Origin: Oligoflexales bacterium
Lineage (GTDB): Bacteria > Bdellovibrionota_B > Oligoflexia > Oligoflexales > RGVZ01
Length of the DNA stretch: 35,083 nucleotides
Assembly (NCBI GenBank): GCA_947468665.1
Contig: CANILH010000027.1
Location: 1-35,083 of the forward strand
Direction: 5' to 3'
A program made the position numbers and the translations under genes. Of this stretch, positions 21,492-30,773 are shown in pieces. The notes under the pieces are model-generated. The model saw only the letters and a program-made list of their open reading frames with translations. It was not told the DNA's origin and made no database searches. The first letter of the stretch is position 1. Every line of letters begins with the position of its first letter.

Positions 21492-21851
21492 ATGAAAACC
21501 CTGATTATCGGGGCTTCCAACAAACCAGACCGCTATGCCAACAAAGCTATGCACATGCTGGAACATCACGGGCATGAGGTTATCCTCGTTCACCCGACCC
21601 TCAAAACCATAGAGGGCCACCAAGTCTTCCCCGCCCCTGCCGCGGTGACAGAACCCGTGCACACCATAACTATGTATGTAAACCCAGTCATAAGTGACGG
21701 CATGGAGGCTGACTTAAAACGCATCCACCCCGAGCGGATCATCTTCAACCCTGGATCCGAAAATCCACGCCTGGCGAGAATACTTAGAGCTGACGGCATC
21801 GCCGTCGAGGACGCTTGTACGCTGGTGCTTTTACAGACAGGTCAGTTTTAG
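21492..21851 (+). CDS. CoA-binding (YccU-like) protein
   Basis: A 119-residue Rossmann protein of the CoA_binding_2 family. It shows LIIGASNKPDRYANKAMHML at the start (nucleotide-binding loop), VILVHPTLKTIEGHQVFP, and NPGSENPRLARIL near the end, the normal compact form of the family. It probably binds CoA or a related nucleotide; function undefined. ATG 21492 is preferred, with GAGG five bases upstream; a GTG two codons earlier is possible. Its stop codon overlaps that of the convergent trmD gene by three bases. Confidence 0.85.
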   Translation: MKTLIIGASNKPDRYANKAMHMLEHHGHEVILVHPTLKTIEGHQVFPAPAAVTEPVHTITMYVNPVISDGMEADLKRIHPERIIFNPGSENPRLARILRADGIAVEDACTLVLLQTGQF

Positions 21852-22546
21852 GACAGGAGATCAGGCCGGAGTTTCTTGGTTTTTTTGATGGATTCCTCAC
21901 GCCGCCAGCGAGTGATGGCCTCGTGATTTCCTGACATCAGGACATCAGGGACTTTCAGGCCATTCCACTCAGGTGGACGCGTATAACTTGGATACTCCAA
22001 AAGCCCATCAAGCCCCGCGCCAAATGAGTCATCCGTGGCACTCCGCTCATGACCCAGGACTCCGGGCACAAGCCGCAGAATACTTTCCGCCATCATCAGG
22101 GTGGGTAGCTCGCCGCCGGCCAGCACCACATCACCAACCGAATACTCGGCATCGACTTCGCTATCAATAAACCTTTGATCCACGCCCGCGAACCGCCCGC
22201 AGATAAAAACCACGGGCTCATCAAGCGCGGCGAATTTTTCCGCGTCTGTCTGAGTCCACGCTTTGCCGGATGGCGATGTAAAAATGACTTTCCCTTTGAT
22301 ACCAAAGTGAAAACTCTTACGGATTTCAGTCAGCGCGTTCGCAAGACAATCTGCCCGCATGACCATGCCGTCCCCTCCGCCGTATGGAGCGGCATCTACG
22401 GAACCGTGTTTATCGGCCGCGAAGTCGCGAAGGTCGGAGGCCTTGATCTCAGCAAGACCTGCCGTCTCGGCCGCCTTTAACACACCGAACTGGCGGTACG
22501 CCTCAATGATTTTTGGGTGAACGGTAATGAAATGAAACGCGCGCAT
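21848..22546 (-). CDS. trmD: tRNA (guanine-37-N1) methyltransferase TrmD
   Basis: A 232-residue SPOUT methyltransferase that makes m1G37 in tRNAs reading CNN and GGN codons, preventing +1 frameshifts. Typical blocks: RDFAADKHGSVDAAPYGGG, MVMRADCLANAL, the trefoil-knot SAM site VVFICGRFAGVDQRFID, YSVGDVVLAGGELP, and PSYTRPPEWNGLKVPDVL. The start of the protein (MRAFHFITVHP) aligns with family starts. It is the last gene of the rpsP-rimM-trmD operon, 11 bases after rimM. Confidence 0.96.
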   Translation of the reverse strand: MRAFHFITVHPKIIEAYRQFGVLKAAETAGLAEIKASDLRDFAADKHGSVDAAPYGGGDGMVMRADCLANALTEIRKSFHFGIKGKVIFTSPSGKAWTQTDAEKFAALDEPVVFICGRFAGVDQRFIDSEVDAEYSVGDVVLAGGELPTLMMAESILRLVPGVLGHERSATDDSFGAGLDGLLEYPSYTRPPEWNGLKVPDVLMSGNHEAITRWRREESIKKTKKLRPDLLS

Positions 22547-22557
22547 GACGTGGAGCC

Positions 22558-23091
22558 TTATTTCTTGATCCGGGAATTCCAGACATCCTCGAATGTGGAG
22601 GCAGGAACAACAAGTCGAAGCTCTTTTTCACCGCGTTTAAAATCCATGTCTACGTAATCTTTGATCATGGGAATATCCACATCGGCTGTTTTATCAGCGT
22701 TCACAACAACGATGTTAATGGAGGCTGGCATCTGAAGCACATCCTCGATCATTCCTACGCGGGATCCATCAGAGTCCGTGACAACGCGTCCGATCAGGTC
22801 CGTAAGCAAATACTCTCTTGAGTTATCCACGTGCACTGCGGAGTCATCTACCCAAATGGTCATTCCGGTAAGTTGCTCAGCCGCCGTTCGATCACTCGCG
22901 AGAGAGCACTTCAAAAAAGGTCTTTTTTGCTGCCAGCCTCGGGATAACACCTCGGCGTCGCGAGCCGTCTCAAGCGTGCGACCGATTTTGACGACCTTGA
23001 CAGTGTCAGGAATCGCCTCATCCCGGGCAGACACAAAAAAAGAGCCTTGGAGACCCAAAGCCCTTCCTATGATTCCTAACTTAAGGAGCAT
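22558..23091 (-). CDS. rimM: Ribosome maturation factor RimM
   Basis: A 177-residue 30S assembly factor that binds S19 and helps process 16S rRNA. The N-terminal RimM domain (LGIIGRALGLQGSFFV...) is followed by a C-terminal PRC barrel (REYLLTDLIGRVVTDSDGSRVGMIEDVLQ, then PMIKDYVDMDFKRGEKELRLVVP). Length is normal. Its ATG shares one base with the rpsP stop codon (TAATG), so the two are translationally coupled. Confidence 0.93.
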   Translation of the reverse strand: MLLKLGIIGRALGLQGSFFVSARDEAIPDTVKVVKIGRTLETARDAEVLSRGWQQKRPFLKCSLASDRTAAEQLTGMTIWVDDSAVHVDNSREYLLTDLIGRVVTDSDGSRVGMIEDVLQMPASINIVVVNADKTADVDIPMIKDYVDMDFKRGEKELRLVVPASTFEDVWNSRIKK

Positions 23092-23438
23092 TACTTCGCT
23101 GGTTTCTTTGCGGCAGCTTTTGGTGCTTTAGCCGCTTTAGCCGCTTTTGGCTTTTTTGCGCCGCCAGTTTTTGAAACTGTTGTCTTAACGCGAGCGAGTT
23201 TGATGCCTTTTTTAGCAACAAGAACTTTTAGGGTATTGCTGATAGTCGCACCAACACCATACCAGTAACGAAGGCGGTCCTCATCAACCACAAAAACTGA
23301 GGGTTCAGTGGCCGCGTCGTAGTAACCAATTTTCTCAAGGAATTTCTTGGTAGCCGACGCACGGCTGTTAGCCGCTACGATGTGGTAGAAAGGACGGTGA
23401 GTTGTACCGTGACGTTGCATGCGCAGGGTGGTTGCCAT
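23091..23438 (-). CDS. rpsP: 30S ribosomal protein S16
   Basis: A 115-residue S16. Residues 1-85 follow the family (TLRMQRHGTTHRPFYHIVAANSRA, FLEKIGYYD, VDEDRLRYWYGVGA). After residue 88 there is an extra Lys/Ala/Pro-rich tail of about 27 residues (AKKPKAAKAAKAPKAA), similar in flavour to the peroxiredoxin tail nearby. The usual RDGRFIE segment is shortened to ATKKFLE. It is first gene of the operon; GGAGGA six bases upstream is a strong ribosome site, as expected for a ribosomal protein. Confidence 0.95.
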   Translation of the reverse strand: MATTLRMQRHGTTHRPFYHIVAANSRASATKKFLEKIGYYDAATEPSVFVVDEDRLRYWYGVGATISNTLKVLVAKKGIKLARVKTTVSKTGGAKKPKAAKAAKAPKAAAKKPAK

Positions 23439-23533
23439 GAATCCTCCAAAATCAGAAAAATCGAGGTGTTACAAGTAATCTCTCTGGCGCGACAGGGCTG
23501 GCGACCCCGTAGTTCTGCCGAAAAGGAAGCAGA

Positions 23534-23563
23534 CCTATAGCATGTTGAAAGTATAAATTTCAA
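23534..23563 (-). promoter_or_regulatory. Promoter of the rpsP-rimM-trmD operon
   Basis: On the minus strand: -35 TTGAAA (23563-23558), 18-base spacer, -10 TATAGG (23539-23534). It gives a leader of about 90 bases before rpsP. Called by eye, moderate fit. Confidence 0.45.
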
Positions 23564-23619
23564 GGGAAATCATGCGATCCGCCCCCAAACGACAAATCAC
23601 AGGCAACATCATGGACTCA

Positions 23620-24075
23620 TCAGGGCTTAAATATATCGAGTTGGTCCTCATTGACGAGCTCCATAGGCTGTGAACATACAGGACACTTAGGGTTCAGGAC
23701 CGCTGGATCTGTCTTGGGAACCACCTGCGCCCGCTCAACCCTGACGTCGGCCTGATGCTTACAGCTCGGACAGTCATAGGGCAATATTCCGCTGACGATC
23801 GTGACGACTTGTTTTTTGATGCCGCGAAGGACTGGGATGATGATGATTTGATCCGTGACAGCAATCGGACATTCGAAATAATTCAAAGGTTTATCGCCCC
23901 ATAGCGTCATGAATCGCATCCAGGTCCTGAGGCCCACGGAGTTAACTCTCGTAACGCCTGAAAAATCAATGGATAGAGGGGCCTGCTCCTGCAAAAGGGC
24001 TGACAAATCGGCGTTTTCGTCGATTATGCCGGAAATAAAAACTGTATTCCCCACCCGGGAAATTTTCATAGTCAT
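23620..24075 (-). CDS. STAS-domain protein with C-terminal zinc-ribbon-like cysteines
   Basis: A 151-residue protein. Residues 1-95 follow the STAS (anti-sigma-factor antagonist-like) pattern: TVFISGIIDENADLSALL, then LSIDFSGVTRVNSVGLRTWMRF, with a serine (in RVNSVG) at the position phosphorylated in SpoIIAA-type proteins. The rest carries CPSC and CPVC pairs about 34 residues apart, which probably bind one zinc. The combination suggests a signalling scaffold or antagonist of an anti-sigma or kinase rather than an enzyme. It is divergent from the MBL-hydrolase gene across about 107 bases, a layout that suggests shared control. Confidence 0.75.
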   Translation of the reverse strand: MTMKISRVGNTVFISGIIDENADLSALLQEQAPLSIDFSGVTRVNSVGLRTWMRFMTLWGDKPLNYFECPIAVTDQIIIIPVLRGIKKQVVTIVSGILPYDCPSCKHQADVRVERAQVVPKTDPAVLNPKCPVCSQPMELVNEDQLDIFKP

Positions 24076-24182
24076 CTCTAGTAGTTCCCTTTCAACAGAA
24101 AATGGCTGATACTAAAAGTACCTGATCTTATATCGAAAATCAATCAACCCTGAGTTTCGTCCCAAATCCGGAGGGTCCTGTT

Positions 24183-25163
24183 TTGAAAGTAAAATTCTGG
24201 GGAACCAGGGGGTCACTCCCTCAGGCTTTAAATCACTCTGACGTCACTGGTTTGATAGGCGAACTTCTTCAAGAATCTGAGCGACTTGGAATGAGAACCC
24301 TAAGAACGTTCAAACTTGCTCTTGAAAAAGGCGAGCTCGGCTCCCCTATCAGCTACGGCGGCAATACCACATGTACTGAGATTCTCCATGGGGATCGGCA
24401 GTTTTTCGTGGATATGGGGTCGGGACTGCGGGAGGCTGGTTCTTTTTATATGCCGACCGGCCGCAAGGAATTTCACATTTTCCTGACCCACATGCACTGG
24501 GATCACATTATGGGACTGCCTTTTTTTATCCCCATCCATGTCCCTGGGTACACGATCAAAATTTATCATGTTCATAGGAATGCGCCTGAACACGTTAAAA
24601 TCAATTTTAATGGAGTGAACTTCCCCCTCACCTGGGACCAACTCGGCGGCAAAATCGAGTTCGTCCAGATGAAACTTTATGAGGCCATGACCTTTGATAA
24701 TATGACGGTCACACCGTTTGTTCTGGATCATCCGGGTGGATCATTCGGTTACCGGTTTGAGGCCGGCGGAAAATCCTGTGCCGTTGGCGTGGATGGTGAG
24801 TTTAAGCGCATGTCACCTGCCGACCTGGGCAAGGATCTCGCGTTTTATCAGAATCTCGACCTGCTTGTTTTTGACGCACAGTATGAGATTGCGGAACTCG
24901 CCAGCCGCTTTGACTGGGGGCACTGCAGCCCCAATATCGGCGTGGATCTTGCCCTGAGAGAATGCATCAAAACGTTGGTGTTCACTCACCATGACCCATG
25001 GGCTACGCCAGCCAAGCTGCGGCGCATGTATAAAGTGGCGGCAGACTACCGAAAGTCACATCTTCCCGCGTTCAAAGACCGCTGGAACTCGATTGGACAA
25101 CCAGAAGGGCCAAGGCTCGTCACAGCTTGGGATAGCATGGTAATTGATCTCGACAACCCATGA
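24183..25163 (+). CDS. MBL-fold metal-dependent hydrolase
   Basis: A 326-residue metallo-beta-lactamase-fold enzyme. The start MKVKFWGTRGSLPQ and ISYGGNTTCTEIL are typical of the RNase Z / class II phosphodiesterase-like branch. The metal motif is THMHWDH (H103, H105, D107, H108). Other likely ligands are the late D in FVLDHPGG and H in VFTHHDP. It probably cleaves a phosphodiester or cyclic-nucleotide-like substrate, but lactone or ester substrates cannot be ruled out. A TTG start at 24183 is chosen because GGAGGG lies seven bases upstream. The divergent STAS protein may share its pathway. Confidence 0.82.
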   Translation: MKVKFWGTRGSLPQALNHSDVTGLIGELLQESERLGMRTLRTFKLALEKGELGSPISYGGNTTCTEILHGDRQFFVDMGSGLREAGSFYMPTGRKEFHIFLTHMHWDHIMGLPFFIPIHVPGYTIKIYHVHRNAPEHVKINFNGVNFPLTWDQLGGKIEFVQMKLYEAMTFDNMTVTPFVLDHPGGSFGYRFEAGGKSCAVGVDGEFKRMSPADLGKDLAFYQNLDLLVFDAQYEIAELASRFDWGHCSPNIGVDLALRECIKTLVFTHHDPWATPAKLRRMYKVAADYRKSHLPAFKDRWNSIGQPEGPRLVTAWDSMVIDLDNP

Positions 25164-25178
25164 CCTCCGGTACTAGAC

Positions 25179-25214
25179 TAACCCCCATGTTCATGCAATA
25201 AAACATGGGGGTTA
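25179..25214 (+). promoter_or_regulatory. Strong hairpin burying the ribosome site of the CFI-CTERM gene
   Basis: A perfect 13-base-pair stem (25179-25191 / 25202-25214, CCCCCATGTT / AACATGGGGG core) with a 10-base loop ends four bases before the ATG at 25219. The only Shine-Dalgarno, GGGGGTT, is in the right arm. No T-run follows, so this is better seen as a translational block, a ligand- or protein-opened switch, or a poor terminator of the MBL gene. Confidence 0.65.
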
Positions 25215-25218
25215 CCGT

Positions 25219-26586
25219 ATGAAACTCGGACTACATTTACTGGCAAGAATCAGCCTGGCGACACTTGCTTTGCTAGTGCTGCCCGCGACACATGCGAACG
25301 CGCTCTCCGTTATTGCCTCAGGAAGCATTTCCCGGGATCCCGATCAAACTTATTTTGAAATCGATATCGTCGTAAAAGACGCGAAGACAGGCGCGATTAC
25401 CGGAACTGAAACAAGCCTGTTCACCAATCGGATCAGAGTTTACATCCCGTCATTTGGAACCGGTCCGAATGATTACATTCCATTTGATGGTACCCCGCAA
25501 TTACCAAACGTACCCTTCACCATTAGCGAACACGCTCAAATGTCATCCGTGCTAAACAGCAATAGTTTATATGACCTTACGTTTCACGCCCAAATTACCC
25601 AGACAAAAGCCGGTGTAATCACGGGTCTTGGCAAACAGGTCATTATTACCGTCAAATATTATGAAAACCCACAGGCTACTCCTGCTGAAGATCCGAATCG
25701 GGTCATCAACAAAACCTCCGAGATAGTATCAGACGCTCCAACTGGAATAGCCGCCACTGGAACCCACAGTTCTTTGATCATCAACTGGACCGTACCCACA
25801 ACGGTCGCTTGGACTGAAGGTAAAACCAAAGCCCCATCTCGAATTACGGTTCTGGCGATTGATAAGACGACAACAGACACAGATCTTCCGGCTTATATCT
25901 ATAATTCGGTCGCCCCGAGTGATACGGCTGCTGGAGGCGGCACGTGTACGTTTAATGCAGACTTCACCGACGGCGACCAATGCGTAACTTGCACCGATGA
26001 AAACGCATACCTGGATCGCCCTAAGCTGGAAGGTTTAGCGACAAAAGGCATCTTCCTCCGAACCACAGATAAAGTCACTGACGGTAAATTTTCAATTCCT
26101 GGGCTCGAAAATGGCAAGCCCTACGCCGTAGTTTCGTTTTACGAGCCGGGCGGACTAAAACGCAGTAGCTGCGTAACCGGAACTCCAGAGCCAAACACCA
26201 CGTTAGCGGAGCTCAATGGCGAGGAACCCGCCTCTCTCATGGACCCAAAGTGTTTTATCGCAACCGCCGCTTACGGCTCACCACTTCACAAAAACCTCAA
26301 ACCTCTACGCTGGTTTCGCGACCGCGTTCTGCTCAAGACCACTGCCGGTAAGGTCTTTGTGAGCTGGTACTACGAGCACGGCCCTAGAGGCGCCCGATTT
26401 ATCAACGAGTATCCCGCTTTAAAACCCGTGGTACAGGGAGTACTTTGGGTTCCGGTCATGCTTCTATCGGCCTGGATGGCCGTTGCCGGAAATGACCCGC
26501 AGTTGATCGTCATAGTTTTCATGGCGTTTCTCGCAGCGATGATTACTGTGACATTCGTCGCTCGCAAAACCCGCGAGGAAGCCTGA
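25219..26586 (+). CDS. Exported protein with CFI-box C-terminal (CFI-CTERM) domain
   Basis: A 455-residue protein. Signal peptide LARISLATLALLVLPATHANA (about 8-28) precedes a beta-rich region of about 120 residues and a fibronectin-III-like segment (TGIAATGTHSSLIINWTVP). A short cysteine pair segment (QCVTCTDEN) follows. At residue 345 begins CFIATAAYGSPLH..., continuing RWFRDRVLL and YYEHGPRGARFI. This is the hallmark of the CFI-box C-terminal domain, followed by two hydrophobic stretches (VLWVPVMLLSAWMAV and LIVIVFMAFLAAMITV) and a basic end RKTREE. Such C-termini are thought to serve protein sorting or anchoring; the partner enzyme is not in this window. Translation start sits under a hairpin. 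Confidence 0.82.
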   Translation: MKLGLHLLARISLATLALLVLPATHANALSVIASGSISRDPDQTYFEIDIVVKDAKTGAITGTETSLFTNRIRVYIPSFGTGPNDYIPFDGTPQLPNVPFTISEHAQMSSVLNSNSLYDLTFHAQITQTKAGVITGLGKQVIITVKYYENPQATPAEDPNRVINKTSEIVSDAPTGIAATGTHSSLIINWTVPTTVAWTEGKTKAPSRITVLAIDKTTTDTDLPAYIYNSVAPSDTAAGGGTCTFNADFTDGDQCVTCTDENAYLDRPKLEGLATKGIFLRTTDKVTDGKFSIPGLENGKPYAVVSFYEPGGLKRSSCVTGTPEPNTTLAELNGEEPASLMDPKCFIATAAYGSPLHKNLKPLRWFRDRVLLKTTAGKVFVSWYYEHGPRGARFINEYPALKPVVQGVLWVPVMLLSAWMAVAGNDPQLIVIVFMAFLAAMITVTFVARKTREEA

Positions 26587-26589
26587 TTC

Positions 26590-27279
26590 ATGCTCCTTAA
26601 GCATTCAGTATTTTTTGACGCACTGTTTCCTGCCGGTATGAACGCTGGCGCTACAATGGACAACGCCGACAGCGCGTTCGCGCTTCGCCGCATGGTTCAC
26701 TTCGCTCTGCCGTTGTCTACGGTACTGAATGAAATTCCGCTGGTGATTTTCGATACCGAGACCACTGGCCTCGACAGCGATCTTGATCATATTATTGAGA
26801 TGGGTGCCATGAAAGTCGTCGGCGGTAAAGTGATCGACGAGTTCTCGAGTTTTGTCAGCACCAACATTGAGCTGACGCAAAACATCACTAATTTGACCGG
26901 CATCACTCAGGACATGCTCGTGGGACAGCCCGCGATGGCGGATGTACTCCCAAAATTCCTACAGTTCATCAAAGGCTCTATTATCGTCGCCCACAACGCG
27001 GAGTTCGATATGGCGATGCTGAGATCGGCCGCCACAAGACTTGGCTATGAGCTTAATTGGCCGTGTTTTTGTACGATGAAGCTCACACGCAAGGTCCTGC
27101 CGGGCCTTCCCCGTTATAACCTCGATACCCTCGCTGAACATTTCAAACTGACCTTTGAGGCGCGCCACAGGGCCGTCGGTGACGTTAAGGTTCTGAACAG
27201 TGTTCTCCAGGAAATCCTGGAAAACGAAGAGCTCGGGGTTGAGACCTGGGGCGACGTCAGCGAATCAGTAGTCCAGTAA
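26590..27279 (+). CDS. DEDDh-family 3'-5' exonuclease (DNA polymerase III epsilon-like)
   Basis: A 229-residue RNase-T/DnaQ-like exonuclease. Exo I VIFDTETTGLD carries the first D and E; Exo II IIVAHNAEFDMAML carries the next D; Exo III is the late HRAVGDVKVL, giving H and D. The first ~45 residues precede the fold and may be spurious: ATG codons at 26638 and 26656 are alternatives. Could proofread for DNA polymerase III or act in repair. Only three bases separate it from the CFI-CTERM gene, so they may be co-transcribed although their roles seem unrelated. Confidence 0.85.
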   Translation: MLLKHSVFFDALFPAGMNAGATMDNADSAFALRRMVHFALPLSTVLNEIPLVIFDTETTGLDSDLDHIIEMGAMKVVGGKVIDEFSSFVSTNIELTQNITNLTGITQDMLVGQPAMADVLPKFLQFIKGSIIVAHNAEFDMAMLRSAATRLGYELNWPCFCTMKLTRKVLPGLPRYNLDTLAEHFKLTFEARHRAVGDVKVLNSVLQEILENEELGVETWGDVSESVVQ

Positions 27280-27326
27280 GATCTGCGTTAAATATTTTGT
27301 GAAACTTGTAGGGTAACCAGAAATCA

Positions 27327-28916
27327 ATGAAAATCCAAAGTCAGATCCAGACCACCAGCGCGGAGTTTAAGGCAAATTATCAGGCTCACCTGGCTGAGGT
27401 TAAAGACCTGGAATCCAAAATGACCGAGGCGGTGGCAAGACCACCGTCAGCCTCAAACCAAAGCAAACTCTCTGCCCGTGAACGGGTCAATAAGCTAATT
27501 GATCCCGGCAGTGAATTTATGGAACTGAGCGCTCTCGCGGGCGAGGGACTTTATGACGACAAAGTACCCTCGGCCGGTATCGTGACAGGTGTCGGCATGG
27601 TATCGGGCCGGCCCACCATGATCGTCGCCAACGACCACACCGTCAAAGGCGGCACCTACTATCCGATTACTGTCAAAAAGCATCTCAGAGCCCAGGAAAT
27701 TGGCCTCCAGAATAAACTCCCCTGCATTTACCTTGTGGACTCGGGCGGAGCCTTTCTGCCAATGCAAGACGAAGTATTCCCAGATAAAGACGACTTCGGG
27801 CGGATTTTCTTTAACCAGGCCCGCATGAGTGCTGCCGGCATTCCGCAGATCTCCTCAGTACATGGATTTTGTACCGCGGGTGGTGCCTATATTCCCGCGA
27901 TGAGTGATCAGAGCGTCATCGTGCGCAAACAAGGCACGATCTTTCTCGCCGGCCCCCCGCTCGTCAAAGCCGCCACGGGCGAAGACGTTACCGCTGAGGA
28001 ACTCGGCGGTGCGGACGTACACACCAGCATCAGCGGCGTGGCTGACCACCTCGCCGATAACGATGAACATGCTCTTGCGATTGTTCGGGATATCCTTAAG
28101 CACATGGGCAGACGCCCCGAGGCCCCCGTAAAGCTTATCGACCCAAGACCGCCAGCATATGATCCCGATGAGATACTTGGTGTCGTACCGTCTGACGCCA
28201 GGAAGTTCTTTGATGTTCGCGAGATCATCGCACGGGTTGTGGACGGCAGTGAGCTGTTTGAATTCAAGAAAAATTACGGAACGACTCTCGTGACGGGCTT
28301 TGCCCATATCAATGGGATTCCTGCGGGAATTATCGCCAACAACGGCGTGCTATTTTCTGAAAGCGCCCAGAAGGCGGCGCATTTTATTGAAGTCTGCGCC
28401 CAAGAAAAAATTCCTCTGGTGTTCCTCCAGAACATCACCGGGTTCATTGTCGGCAAAAAATACGAGCACGGCGGCATCGCCAAAGATGGGGCCAAGATGG
28501 TGCACGCGGTCGCCAATGCCAATGTACCGAAGATCACCATGGTGGTGGGCGGAAGTTTCGGCGCGGGCAACTACGGCATGTGTGGCAGGGCATATGATCC
28601 GCGTTTTATGTGGATGTGGCCCAATTCCCGCATCTCGGTTATGGGTGGCGAGCAGGCGGCAGACGTACTGGTAACCGTGAAACAGCAACAGCTCGCCCGC
28701 AAAAACCTCAGCATGAGCAAATCAGAAATAGACGCGATGCGGGCGCCCATCGTCGAAAAATACGCGCGGGAGGGCAGTGCTTATTACTCGTCGGCGAGAC
28801 TCTGGGATGACGGAATCATTGACCCAAGACAATCCAGAAAAATACTGGCGATGTCTCTCGCCTCTACTCTTCATTATGACTGGGACGACACTAAATTTGG
28901 TATTTTCAGGATGTAA
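27327..28916 (+). CDS. Acyl-CoA carboxylase beta subunit (methylcrotonyl/geranyl-CoA type)
   Basis: A 529-residue carboxyltransferase that passes CO2 from biotin to the gamma carbon of a branched enoyl-CoA. Diagnostic blocks: [12 protein letters not shown] at the start, [76 protein letters not shown], and [26 protein letters not shown]. These match the MccB/LiuB and AtuC/GCC beta group rather than propionyl-CoA carboxylase. 3-methylcrotonyl-CoA (leucine) and geranyl-CoA (terpenes) enzymes differ by few pocket residues that I cannot score by eye. First gene of a four-gene run with an AtuA-like protein, a hydratase and the alpha subunit. Confidence 0.92.
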   Translation: MKIQSQIQTTSAEFKANYQAHLAEVKDLESKMTEAVARPPSASNQSKLSARERVNKLIDPGSEFMELSALAGEGLYDDKVPSAGIVTGVGMVSGRPTMIVANDHTVKGGTYYPITVKKHLRAQEIGLQNKLPCIYLVDSGGAFLPMQDEVFPDKDDFGRIFFNQARMSAAGIPQISSVHGFCTAGGAYIPAMSDQSVIVRKQGTIFLAGPPLVKAATGEDVTAEELGGADVHTSISGVADHLADNDEHALAIVRDILKHMGRRPEAPVKLIDPRPPAYDPDEILGVVPSDARKFFDVREIIARVVDGSELFEFKKNYGTTLVTGFAHINGIPAGIIANNGVLFSESAQKAAHFIEVCAQEKIPLVFLQNITGFIVGKKYEHGGIAKDGAKMVHAVANANVPKITMVVGGSFGAGNYGMCGRAYDPRFMWMWPNSRISVMGGEQAADVLVTVKQQQLARKNLSMSKSEIDAMRAPIVEKYAREGSAYYSSARLWDDGIIDPRQSRKILAMSLASTLHYDWDDTKFGIFRM

Positions 28917-28946
28917 TCCTGACACAGCTAAGAAAGCGAATTTACT

Positions 28947-30773
28947 ATGACACGCAAAACTACAATCAGAATTGGTAACGCCGGCGGATACTGGGGAGAT
29001 GACCCCGAGGCACTGTTACGTCAAGTCCGCGGTGGGCATCTGGATTATATCTCCATGGACTTCCTGGCAGAAATCACCATGTCGATTATGCAAAAACAAC
29101 GTGGCAATGACCCCAAACTCGGCTACGCCAGAGACTTCCTCGCCATGCTTGAGGATGTGCTGCCGGAGCTCCTCAAAAACAAAACAAAAATCATCACCAA
29201 TGCCGGTGGCGTTAACCCCATCTCCTGCGCTGAGGCAATCGCCGCTCTCGCGGCCAAAAAAGGCCTTAAACCCAAGATAGCCATCGTCTACGGCGACGAC
29301 ATTCTCACGTCTCTTGAAGACCTACGCAAAAAAGGCTGTGACTTCAAAAATATGGAAGACGGCCGCGACTTCGCTAACGTTGCCGGCAAGGTCGAGGCCG
29401 CTAACGTCTATTTCGGTGCCGCTCCCGTGGTGGAGGCACTCCAGTGGGACCCTGATATCATCGTAACGGGCCGCGTCACAGACACCGGCATCACAGTAGC
29501 CGCCATGATCCATGAGTTCGGCTGGAAAAATAACGAATGGGATAAACTCGCCGCGGGAATCGTCGCTGGACATATTATTGAGTGTGGCTGTCAGGCAACC
29601 GGCGGCAACTTTACCGACTGGCACCTGGTACCAAGCTTCGATAAAATGGGCTACCCCATCATCGAGATGAACGCTGACGGCTCGTTTGTCGTGACAAAGC
29701 ACAACAACACGGGAGGTCTCGTTTCTCTCGATACTGTCCGTGAACAGTTATTTTACGAAATGGGAAATCCCAAAGGCTACATCACACCAGACGTGGTGGC
29801 TGACTTCTCAAGTATCAAACTCGCTGCCGATGGCAAAGACCGCGTTAAGGTAACATCGATCAAAGGCTTTGAGCCGACGCCATTATACAAAGTCTCCATG
29901 GCCTACCAAGATGGCTACAAGGTGCTTGGGACTATTTGTATATCCGGACCAAATGCCCGCAAAAAGGCGGAAACATTCGGCGGGATTTTCTGGGACAAAG
30001 TCGGCAAAGATTTCGCCGCCACGGAGACAGAATACTTCGGCTGGAACGCCTGTCACCGCAGCCTCGGCCATCAAGAAGACGGCAACGAGATTATTCTCCG
30101 GGTCAGTGCCCGCGATGCTGATCAGTCAAAACTTCGTAAATTCAGCAAAATGGTACCCGCGCTGATTCTCAGTGGCCCCCCGGGCGTTTGCGTTCTCGGT
30201 GGCGCCCCAAAGCCTGCCGAAGTGGTTAGCTACTGGCCAGCCCTCATGCCAAAATCCGCGGTTCGTCCCCACATCGCGTTGTATGACAACGGCGTCAAAG
30301 AAGAAAAAATCGTGGACGCTGACGTCATCGGGCATTTTGAGCCGCCGAATATGAACACTCAGAAAGCGGATAAAGCGTCGAAGTCAGTTCACGCGGCCAT
30401 GAAAGACGGCGAAGGTGCCAAATCAGTTCCACTTTCAACCATCGCTCTCGGGCGTTCGGGTGATAAGGGCGACATGTCCAACATCGGCATCCTTGCCCGC
30501 AGCCCCAAAGCGTTTGAGTGGCTTGACACATGGTTGACCGCGCAGAAGGTCAAAGATCTCTTCCAGGAGATCTGCTTTGGTCCGGTTGTTCGCTATAAAC
30601 TCGACAACATGAATGGTCATAATTTTCTTTTGGACGCCTCACTAGGCGGCGGCGGCACCTTGACACTCCGCACCGACGCTCAGGGCAAAACATTCGCCCA
30701 GGCGCTACTCCGCCAGATGGCTCCGGTTCCCCAGGATGTTCTTGATGACGTCAAAAAGCACCAGGCAAAGTAA
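28947..30773 (+). CDS. AtuA-like (DUF1446) acyclic terpene utilisation protein
   Basis: A 608-residue protein of the DUF1446/AtuA family. N-terminal RIGNAGGYWGDDPEAL, DYISMDFLAEITM and TNAGGVNPISCAEAIAAL are typical of the family. The C-terminal part from about residue 500 (LGRSGDKGDMSNIGI...) is the separate AtuA C-terminal domain, here fused, which gives the longer length. The family is required for citronellol/geraniol catabolism in Pseudomonas, but its reaction is still unclear. Located 30 bases after the carboxylase beta gene, its stop overlaps the hydratase ATG by one base (TAATG). This strengthens the link to branched enoyl-CoA metabolism. Confidence 0.9.
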   Translation: MTRKTTIRIGNAGGYWGDDPEALLRQVRGGHLDYISMDFLAEITMSIMQKQRGNDPKLGYARDFLAMLEDVLPELLKNKTKIITNAGGVNPISCAEAIAALAAKKGLKPKIAIVYGDDILTSLEDLRKKGCDFKNMEDGRDFANVAGKVEAANVYFGAAPVVEALQWDPDIIVTGRVTDTGITVAAMIHEFGWKNNEWDKLAAGIVAGHIIECGCQATGGNFTDWHLVPSFDKMGYPIIEMNADGSFVVTKHNNTGGLVSLDTVREQLFYEMGNPKGYITPDVVADFSSIKLAADGKDRVKVTSIKGFEPTPLYKVSMAYQDGYKVLGTICISGPNARKKAETFGGIFWDKVGKDFAATETEYFGWNACHRSLGHQEDGNEIILRVSARDADQSKLRKFSKMVPALILSGPPGVCVLGGAPKPAEVVSYWPALMPKSAVRPHIALYDNGVKEEKIVDADVIGHFEPPNMNTQKADKASKSVHAAMKDGEGAKSVPLSTIALGRSGDKGDMSNIGILARSPKAFEWLDTWLTAQKVKDLFQEICFGPVVRYKLDNMNGHNFLLDASLGGGGTLTLRTDAQGKTFAQALLRQMAPVPQDVLDDVKKHQAK

